A DNA stretch of 64,000 nt from Glandiceps talaboti (taxonomy: Eukaryota > Hemichordata > Enteropneusta > Spengelidae), in assembly GCF_964340395.1 (NCBI RefSeq), contig NC_135549.1, positions 6,142,001 through 6,206,000 of the forward strand, written 5' to 3'. A program made the position numbers and the translations under genes. Of this stretch, positions 50,767-62,100 are shown piece by piece (position 1 is the stretch's first letter; each line of letters starts with the position of its first letter). A model generated the notes under the pieces. That model did not search any database. It saw only the letters and a list, made by a program, of their open reading frames with translations, and was not told the DNA's origin.

Positions 50767-53700
50767 GTTGTTGACATTGATTACTTCAATCGTTGATGTG
50801 GCCTCTGTATATGCAACAAGCTGTTTAGCTATTAAATCGGACTATGTCGGCCTTTCATGTATTAATTTTGTCTGATACAAAATTTGCTACTGAAGACTCA
50901 CAGTAACTCACATACTCTATACGACATTTATACACTGATCCAACACTTGTCGAAATACTTATATACCCATTAAAAACTAAACCATTCTTTGAGTAACACT
51001 AAACATCGATGTAAGAGATACCCACAACAATTCATTTCCTATACGTTAAGATTCTTTGACGTACTTGCAATAAGTACGATTTGACGCCGTTTATTCAACT
51101 GTCTGTATGGTGGGACACAAGAAGAACCAATTAAGTATTTGTTACTAGTATCAGCCTTTGAAGTCCAATTGGTGATTTTCTATAGGATGCTTCACATACA
51201 TGACGTATTTACAAAGTGTTGGCAAAATACAACTATTGTCGACTTTCTCCTTGTATTATACAATACAACACAGACGTGTAGGTAGATTTTAGACAAACAT
51301 TGTATCAATACATACAGACATCAATATCGACTTCTGATCTTAACGGTACTAACTGTCAGTATGGTCAGTGCAATTGTTATTGGATGTAGCATCAGATTAA
51401 ATTTCTCAAATAAGTATTTCTTTTGAATTAGTCAGACGTTTTCCGTAAACTTCGCATTAATTTCAAGACCCTGTTATAAATCGTAAGATAGACTCACAGT
51501 TTAGAAAGTGGGAAAGTCTTCACAAATATTAAAATTAGTAATGAAGATAAATTTGTCACGGGTAAACCCCAACGCTTTGTAAACGACTTTTATGTTTGAG
51601 TATTTCATTAAATTATAAAGGTCATGTTTAAAGCTAACAGTAAGACTAAAATAATGTCTCTGATAGGTCGGTCTCTACCTTTATAGCGACAATTTACTTT
51701 CATGTTGATCAGGTACGTCCAGCATTGTTCATCGACTCCTCCATTCCCCGTGTAAAATGGTTCGATCAAAGGTTAACCATACTTATCTGCTTAGTCTGAC
51801 CGTGAGAGATGGTTAGAAGACAGTTAATATAATTGTATAGCTAATAACAAAACCAATCGCCATAGCAATCTAACTTTGTAATCACCGACCGGCAGATTAC
51901 GTTTTGTGCATTGGCGCCAAATAATTGCAATACTCAAGTAGGCTATAAATGGTATAACATGATAAATATAGACAACAGTACAATAAAACAACAACATTGC
52001 CATGTTGAATGATTAAAATGTTATATCACGTGTGATTTTAGATACCCAAGACAAACTTCTGGACAATTCATATCATTAAAATTCTCTCATGACTAAAACA
52101 ACCATTGTATTCTCCTAGTGATTTCTTCTTTTCTACATCAAGATCCTGCACTGAAAATGAAGTGAAACACAAGCTTATACGTATCACATGCAAAGTTTAA
52201 ATAACCTAATAGACAAAAAAGGAGGTCAATTCTTGGACATTACCTTCTACTAGGTTTTTCTATGATAATGTCAGAATGTCAAAACTTCTAAATCGTTTAC
52301 ATGACTGTATAAACATTTCAATTCTGTGCAAACTACCGGGACCTATTGAAAGAGCATATTCCAATTCGAAGTGTATTTCATCGTATTACATGTAAGTGCT
52401 GCTGACTATTCATACAAATAATCCAATCTATATCAGCCAATTACATTATATTTGTATTGAAACTGTTTTGGAGTTTTCATGCAATCGACAAGTTAAGGAA
52501 GTGCGTAATGGTGCAACTGAAGCTGAAATATAGACATGTCAATCCAGGCATGTTGTGATAATGATTTTTCATTCAGACTACGCTGCTGCTGTGTATAGAC
52601 TTAAATCACGTCCACCGAACAAGTAATCGATCAAGGTCAATCAATCGTTACTAATTTGCCACATTTTTAGAGTATCGGTAAGAACTCTATTAAATCGTAA
52701 TTTAGGCTTGACGTTGGTCATTATCAAACTGATTATATCGAGGTACAATTTCATAAATTAGCATACTGGCCAACAGTAGGCTACAAATACTGTATTAAAT
52801 CTGCCATTCATAATTGGAAATGGAAACTAATGGTGTAATTGATATTGACTGTGTATTTTACAACTCAATAAAAGTTGAATTGTAATATTCATAGACCTTA
52901 CAATGTAGAGAGACTAAAATAACAATGTAATCTATACTGCCTTTATAATGACTAGCAACAACCTCTGAAGATAATATAATTGGCATTTTAAAAAGTCAGC
53001 TGTGATGGCTGCTCTTATTTAGGCCTAAAAAAATAATTGTTTGGTTCCGGTTACCTGACCCCACCTAGCTTTTCACTGCCGACCCTAAACTTCTTTGTAC
53101 GTATTCGAGAAAAAAATAATAAAATCGCAAAAACTGTGAAGTCTCATGAGAAATAGTGGATGCGGAAACTGACATCAACTTAATAAGACGAAATAAAACT
53201 GAAGAAATAAACAACACAGAGACCATTTGGAAAACAATGGAAAACCTGAACTAGACACTAACAGTAACACAGAAAAAATATAAACAGATAAAATAAAAAA
53301 ATCTACCTACCCCACCTATTCTAATATTGAGCGTAATCCACATAATTTTTTTATCAGGCTTAATTTTTTTTTAAAAGTCCATAGAACAAGTTTTCTGTAT
53401 TGACACATTTCATTGAAATAATCCAATTTTGTACCGAGTTAAACTTTGTGATTAATGATATGGCCTCCAAGAATATTGAAGTAGCAACGTCTGCAAAGTA
53501 ACGCGGAAAGCTGTCTAGATGTACGTCAAAATGAGCATGCAAACATTGTTTGACCGTTTGAAGTCAACTCGACATAGGGTTACACTTAAATGCAATATGT
53601 GGATAATGCGTATCGATCTGTACTCAAGGTTTTATTTAGCTCAAAAATATGTAGACTTACAGTCAGTATACTCCAGGGAACAACTCTTAGTTTCTCTCAT

Positions 53701-54244
53701 ACATTTACATTGTATGTTTTACAATTCTATTTCCATTACCCTTCAGATGTGGTCATTGATATTATTAGAAACTGTGAATTTAGAAAAACTCCACAAGATA
53801 CTGTTATTATTGGACAAGGCGAACGAGGAGATAGGTAAGTTAAGGAGCTAGCTAATACAATATTGTATCATTTTCACAATTGATATATGTAATCGATACA
53901 TTAAGTAATGTGTAAAAGGGAAACGTGTTATATTACGTGAACCTTGTCTCAGGCTGTTATTTGTACGTTCAAGTCACGTACTTAGGTTTTATTGAAATGG
54001 TACTGGTTTTCTTTCATGTCATTTCGAATTGTACCTTTGATTTTACACTTCAGTGGACATGACAGATTTCATAATCACGTGACTTCCATATATATTAGCT
54101 TGAAAGAGTAATAAATGAAATGTACACATGTTAGATTCCCTCGTGAATTAGGAAATACAATAACAACTTCCACACCGTGACACACACACCGTGACACACA
54201 CACACACACTCACACACACACACACACATACATACATACATACA

Positions 54245-54276
<32 letters not shown>

Positions 54277-54285
54277 AGAAACCAA

Positions 54286-54322
<37 letters not shown>

Positions 54323-57300
54323 CATACATACATACATACATACATACATACATACATACATACATACATACATACATACATACATACATACATACACAGA
54401 GCTCCATGAAATGAGTGAGATGCTTGTAAAATGTTAATAATCTTGTTATTTAGTCCATCTTCTAGACGTACCACATACTCACAAACTCGTTACATGGCCT
54501 CAATTCAATTTATACAATGTTGTTGTTTAACATGTAATAATTTCCTCTAGTTTCTACATTCTTCTCAATGGAGCCGTTTCCGTATACATTAATGCTCAAC
54601 TCGAGGACCAGGAAGTCGCCAAGGCTGCTAAAAGAAAGAAAAGCGAGGAAAAAAGCAGGAAAATATCGGAGGAGAAAAAGGCTAGAAAGAGAAGCGAAGA
54701 AAGGCAGAGGAGGATATCTAACGAGAAAAGTAGAAAGACCTCCAGAGAATCCGGTGGATATCACAGTCGGAAAACATCCGCTGAAACCAGGCAACCGTCG
54801 GTAGTCCGTGTAGAGAGAGGAACGGTAGAGAAAGAGAAAGTGGAACCAGAGAAACCGAAAACTCCCGTCAGACCAGCTGCTGCCTCGTCAACATCTTCCT
54901 CCTCTGAAGAGGAAATAGAAGAAGAGGAGGAAGAGGAAGCTCCAAAAGATTTGACTTCCAACCTGCCGAAAGAAAAGAAGAGAGATGACAAAAGACTTGA
55001 CCGTAGTCCGTTCGGTCAGCATATCGTACAATTAGGTATGTATTCACTGTATGTCAACTGAATGTAATGACGTCATTGTGTGCCAATCAAATGTAATGTA
55101 TTTATTGTATAGTAATGGCGTCACTCTGTCAATCAAATGTAATGAAGTAAATGTATGTCAATCAAATGTAATGTTATTTATGATAACAAAGACAATGTAT
55201 GTCAATCAAATCCTTGCAGAGATTAGGCGCTCTTTTGTATAAATATTATTTTATTATTATTTTTGTATGTCAATCAAACGTAATGTAGTCATTGTATGTC
55301 AATTAGCTGACTGACTGACTGACTGATTGATTGGTTGATTGGTTGATTAGTTGGTTGGTTGGTTTGTGGGTGGGTGGTCGGGTTGGTTTTGGTGGGTGGG
55401 TGGGTGGGTGGGTGGATCGGTTCGTAATAGTTGGTAGGTCATTCAATCTCACTTGGCCATTATATTGTTCCTATGATATAGCACATGTAAATCTGTATCC
55501 ATGAACAGTCAGATATTTCACTTCTAATGCACTAGTTCTGTTTTCATGGTAATTCCAAAATTGTATCATTCAGTTTACTTTAACTTAGATTGACAGTTAA
55601 AAATAGTAAATGGACTGTGTTATTTGCAGTAATTAGTCTTGGGATGTTTTGATGGCTAAATGGACACTAAAATGATTCAACATTATGCTTTAAGCATAAA
55701 AAACTAATGGTGCTATCTATAAAAACAGTATACATGAGATCCTGTGTGTAATTGTTCATTTTGTATTAAATGAAATCTACTCCCAGGGCACCAAAATTGC
55801 ATTTTACTTCAATTTCACTCAATTTACTATATTCAGCGACTAATTTGCCTCTTGTGTGAAGATAGATGACTTTCTTGAGGTTATCAAAAGCATTTTGCGT
55901 TGCCTTTCTTATACCTGCCCTAAACAATGAATATAAAACGAAATATTGATGACGGGAAATAGTAGAGAGGCCTGGAATTAAATAAACGACACAGTAATCT
56001 AATTTAATTTAATTTCAGACTGCATAAAGTCGACTGTAAAATAACCTTGACCATTTTCTCATCGTATATATATCATGATAAAGTCATTTCAATTGTTTGG
56101 GATATTTTCTTTGAAAATTTATACAGATGTGTGGTTCTAAGTAATCAATTAACATCAAAATTAAGGTTATATCTCAAACATCATGGGTTTAGTTGATATA
56201 GAAATTTCTTCTGGTGGGGAGGAGTTCACGTGTGTCAGGTATGGTGAATGGGGCAATCTGGTCTCGTTTGAAACCAAACATGAAAACATGTGAATGTGTA
56301 TGAATGAAGTCTAGATGTAGCAAAGGCCTACAGCTGGTTCTCCATAATTCATTGTATAAATAATGCTGTATATATTTATGATAATAAATATCATGTAAAA
56401 TGTCTGTGCATGCGTCTACTTTCATGCACCGTATCTTTCACCAGAGTGTTTATTTTTTATTTTATTTTTTGAATTCAATATTCAGGTTCCGGTAAAAGCT
56501 TCGGAGAAATCGCACTCATTCAGAAAAACTGTGTCCGAACGGCTTCTATCATCGGAGACACTGAATGTGATCTTATCGTCATCAATCGAGATCTCTACTC
56601 ACGGAGTCTGAAAGCAGCCCAAGAAGCCGAGTTCAGAGCTAAACACGACTTCATCAATAATTTTCCTCTTTTCAAGTGAGTCTTAAAGGTTCGAATTAAG
56701 AGCTGAGCTTTTAGGATTTATGACATCGAATTAGCGAACCAACTGAGTCGTGTATTAACCATTAACAGAGTACAAAAGGTCATCATTTTCAATTTAATAT
56801 AATGGAAACCACCAAGAATCAATTTGCCTACAAAGACGTTAGTCGTTTTCATACGTACGTCTGTCGTTGCCTTGGTGGCTACAACCGACAATCACGTTAA
56901 TACTAATAGCGAAAGTATCCATCACCTTGACACAAGAAATAACGTCTTTTGTAATGACAGATGATGTGGTTTGACATTAACATGTTGTCTTGGAAACCTG
57001 CTAAATAGAAAAAAATCAGCAGGAAAGAATTCCAGCATTTTATAGTAAATTCTATTTATGGTATGTACACGATGATTTACAACACCAAAATGGCCTTTTT
57101 ACGGTACCCGGAGATTATGTCGTAAAATTACCATCGATAGACATAGTGACGAGTTATCAAAGCTAGACGACACTTTTTATAGGAATTTCAGGTACAGATA
57201 GCGTGACGTGGTTTTGCGCACGTGAGCAGTCAGACAATGGCATATGGTTATAGATTTATACTCCCCTGATTATCGCCTATCAGGAATAAAAAAGATGAGT

Positions 57301-59124
57301 TTAATCATGTGCTCAAAGCGAACACGCCGCCATAAATATGGAATAAATATGGTACCTACAAATTTAACTATTCGGAACCATGAAGCAATACAATACGTAT
57401 ATGTTGTTATATTATATCATGAATATGGAAGAGCAAAACGAAACAACATAAAAATATCTCTAACTTGGTTTTATTTTTAGGAAATGGAATCCTAAGTTTC
57501 GTAATCTGATTGCGATGAGCTTACGTAAGGTCCAGGTACGTTACAATCATCCCATTGTACGACAGGGTGAAAAACTTCGAGGCATTGTGTTCATTGCCAA
57601 GGGACAGGCAATGGTATCAATGGAGCCCGCCCTCAGCAAACAACAATATCCAGATATGTTTCCACAGAAAGATTCTGTCTATGCTGAGTTGAGGTGAGTA
57701 ATGTATTATTCGACACAGTCACGATTATAGATTTTGAAAAAACAACAAATTTTCTTTTCATTTATTCATAGACCCTCCACCTATGGTGGTGGAGGGTCTA
57801 TGATTTATCCATCAATCCACCTGTCTCTGTCTGCCTGTCTGTCTGTCCGTCTGTCTGTCTGTCTGCCTACTTATTTGTGTATCTATCTGCATGTCTGTCC
57901 GTCTGTCTGTCTAATATAGATCTAAATATATATTCAAAGATCTATTCCTACCTCCCTATCTCGCTATCTCTCTAATGATATCTATCTACCCCGCAATGGG
58001 AGAAAAGAGCTGTAAACTGTGGGTGTTGCTATGAACGTGCCAAGTTGAAATGGCTTTGTTTATTTGTTAGCGTGGATGCGTTGAAGGCAGTATCATGCCC
58101 TATACAACTTATTATTGACACGAATTGCGTCTTATCATTAGTTAATCGGTCAGAGTATGTGCCATGGTACGCGGTACAGTCGATGTTTGTTAAAATTGTA
58201 GTTTATGAATTCAATATTCATACGCCACCAAATAGCTATGAACACAGTATGGATATTTGTTTGTAACCTCTCTACGTTTTTGTTAAAATCCAAGGTCTTT
58301 GTGTGCTGTCTTTCTGTTTAAACGCAGCGTTGTAAAACAAAAACATGACATTATGAGTGTAATATAGGTAAATCAGTGAACGGGTTTAAACATGTTCGTT
58401 TAGGCCTAATAGAATTGTTTGGTTCCGGGTTACCCGACCTCACCTAGTTTTTCATAGTCGACCCTAAACGCTTTTTTTACACATTCCAAATAAAATCGCG
58501 AAAATGGGAAGTCTCGCGAGAAATAGTGGATGCGGAAACTGACATCAACAATATAAAACCGATGGGAAAAAACCAAGAATACAGAATCCTTATGGAAAAC
58601 AACGGAAAACATAACTACCTGAACTAGACACTCACACATGAAAAAATGGGGGGGGGGGGGGTGAAGAAAAAAATCTACCTACCCCACCTATTCTAAAATT
58701 GGGCGTAATCGGAGTCACACATTTTTTTTAGGCCTTATGATCATTGAGTTGTGTACTCTAAAAAATCGGCGTGTGTAAGTGTGTAAGTGTGTAAGTGTGT
58801 GCGCGCATATGTGTGGATGTACATGAATGTGTACGTACGTTTGTGTGTGTCTGTATGTGCGTGCCTAGTCTGTATGTTGCGTGCGTGACTGCCAGTGTCT
58901 AGGTTTATATAGCTATCTAGCTATATTGGTATGACCAAGCATACAGCCAGATAAAAGAATACTAGTATTCGATAACACCAAAGGTGAATAGGTAATCAAG
59001 CAGAAAGACAGACAGACGGACGGATGGACAGACAGACAGACAGACACAGACAGACAGACAGACAGACAGACGGACGGACGGACGGACGGACGGACGGACG
59101 GACGGACGGACGGACGGACGGACG

Positions 59125-59192
<68 letters not shown>

Positions 59193-62100
59193 GGCGGCAG
59201 AAACGACATTTATATTTGATAACATAAGAGGGAGAAATAGAGCTATGTTGAAAATAAATACAGGATAGGAACATACATTTCTCAGTACACACAGGAGATC
59301 AACTCATCCTGTGTGATTTCATTTCGTTTATAGAAAAGACAAAACAGAACTAAGTCTGAAGAATAGTAAAGCGCCAGAAATACGGAAGAGTGGACCAGAC
59401 ATCGCCCGGAGACGAGAAGGCTATGTTGCTGCAGAACGACAACTCAACAATAAATCTGTTGATATATGTGTTGTTGGATCCAATGAAATGATTGGTAAGA
59501 ACAATCTATTGATACATGTGTTATTGTAACCAATGAAATGATCCGTTATGGCTAGCAAGAGGCATGTCATAAGTTGTAGATCAACAGTCGAAAGCGTTCA
59601 TTGGCAATTTTTTACAAGAAACACAAGATTGAACAGGGAACGAAGGTATGATGTAAATCTATCATTACTGTCCAGGCTCTGAGATATATTTACAGATATC
59701 TGTGTTTACATTTCGTTCCTCATTCAAGGTTACTGTCTGATTGGACTACCAGTTATATGTCACATATGACGTGGGGGCTTAAAATAACATTCAAATTTCA
59801 TTTCAATACGTTAAACAAATACTATGAAAACCACGTGACCTTAAACAGTGCGGCATATAGTTCAATCATAATCGTCTTAACATGTATCACTGTTACATTG
59901 TAGCAATAAATGTAGCAATGTCAGTAAGATTTTTGACAGAGTTTAGACAATAAAATGTAGCAACGTTGGTAAAGATACTCTCGAATCAGACAACACCCTA
60001 GTTTCAGGCTATAGGTTTTTTGTTGTAACGAGTGTCTGACTTGGAAACTCTTTGTGTGTGTGTAGAAAAAAAAACTAAGATTGTCGTATCCAACGATCTA
60101 AGATAGACTACACAGTCTTTCTGTTCAAGATTAACAGTAATACTCTTCAACAATGCCGTGTTACATTTTGTGAATTTACGCCATATTTCATCAACAGTCT
60201 TTGATTATATTATGTTTGCTGCTCTTTAGGTGATGTCGAATCACTACTTAAGATGGGTACCTATATGCAAACCGTGACAAGTATGGAATCAACAGACGTT
60301 TTTGAACTGAATCTGAATAACTTCGAGCGGCTTATTATAAAAAAGAACCCAACTACATTAGAGAATATGAAGAAGAACATAGAAACCAAACTAAGATCAC
60401 GACTAGAGAGACTGAATATGATCAAAGAAGGACAGGTAAGACTACATCGTATGATCACCTTCGTGATGAAATGTCTCATAGAAAGACGAGGCTGTTCTGA
60501 TCATATAGCATAAAAGGCTTTTAGTAAGCTAATGACTATTTACTAAAGGAAATAAGCTCTTAGTCATGAATATTCAGTGTGCATCTAATAAATATTCATG
60601 TCTGATAAGACCCACGGTGTATCAGTGAAAGAGCAATAAAAGTGAAACGGAATTTCAATTTCATGTTTCTTGGCAATAGAGTGAAAATTATGTGATGTGA
60701 AATCATGAAATGACTCGCCAGAACCCAAAGTTTACGAATACAAAATACCTTTATTTACTGGTCTGAAGCTACCCGTTACTTCATGTTATATGTATATACA
60801 TGTAATATTGCTAGGGCCCCGAATGCAAATGATAGGGTAAAAGATTAAATTCAAGGATATTATTCAAGTATATTTGATATGATATAGTCACGGTTTGGCA
60901 CGGACTGTGGATTTGGATGACGTTGTTGAGCCAAGTCATTAGTTGATACCACGCAGTCGCGGCTCAAGCGTTGTTTAGTTGCAGAGAGGCTAGTAGGTAT
61001 TTTATAGGCTTTATATGACAACAGCACTGTAGACCCCTCAGGATATAAATCCAGTGCTAATGACTAAGCTGAACCGAAAAGTGTCGTCTGGTCAATATAG
61101 GGACACATAATACGCGTAAGTTCTAAAACTCACATCCAGGTAAAGACGTGACACCAGTTTTTGTTATCTCCATGTATTTCATGTAGTTCACTGTGTTGCC
61201 TACAAAAATATGGCTTGATCACTGCATAATTTTATAAATTACAATAGAACATTATAATAAACTGGAGTACACGTAAGGTCAATTGCAGGCTTCGGCAGTA
61301 ATTCAAGGGTCGTTAAGGGAGTCAAACACATACCAACGTAAGCTAGTACGGGCTTGTTAATCAATGAACTCGTACTGACCACGTAATAGATGGGAGCCCC
61401 TTTGGCGTCAACGAGGCGACATTTTTTTGGTATGATACTGTCAGTGTCAAAATATGTACTCACCTGACACTTAGAGCATTTTGTGATACGGATCGATATG
61501 ATTGTAAATAGACTTTGGTTCCCCGTGACAGAGATTTATTGATGAGACAGAAAGGTCGTCAAAATGATATTACAGTATCGACTGTTGAGGGCGCTATATA
61601 TCTAGCTGGCATGATGTTGTCTCCTGTTGACCATTGAACTAGTCAAAAAGCAAACAATTATCAATTAAAATTTTTGTTCATTTATTGTATGATATTTTTC
61701 TCATAGGTGCCTCTTTTGGAAACGCTAGTGGACAAGTTCAAAGAAATGAACACCCCGCCATCGAGGAAGCAAATAAAGAAGAAAGCTGAAATGGAAACAG
61801 TTCCTTTGCTCATGGACACAGCTTACCTTAGTTCCCTCACCGAAAGAAAGAAACAGAGAGACTTTCTACGGCGCCGCCAACGGGAGAGAAGGGTTAAAGC
61901 TCAACAATTGATCAAAGCGCTCACTGCTCATGCTGCATCAAATATGAACACCAATTTGCACACTTTGGACCATAAAGTTTTGGAAGAAGCACTGCAAACA
62001 GGTGCATTAGATGCAACTGCAACTCTCCGGACAGGCACCATAACATTGAATCCTGCTGCTGCTAAGGAAGCCAATTTTAACCCTAATGTGTTGACAAATA

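Larger units (their letters stand above)
40788..53018 (+). other. CNBD gene intron 1, long interior
   Basis: This is most of a 13 kb first intron. Apart from the short tandem duplication (44911), the L2-like tail (49381) and the TCTG repeat (50646), I see no feature. The open frames (for example 46015-46269 and 46214-46657) are unrecognised and overlap one another, as expected by chance. Confidence 0.5.

Noticed and set aside
58913-59292. Frames rich in Ser-Val-Cys-Leu and Asp-Arg-Gln-Thr
   Set aside because: They are translations of the GACA/GACG tract in CNBD intron 5.
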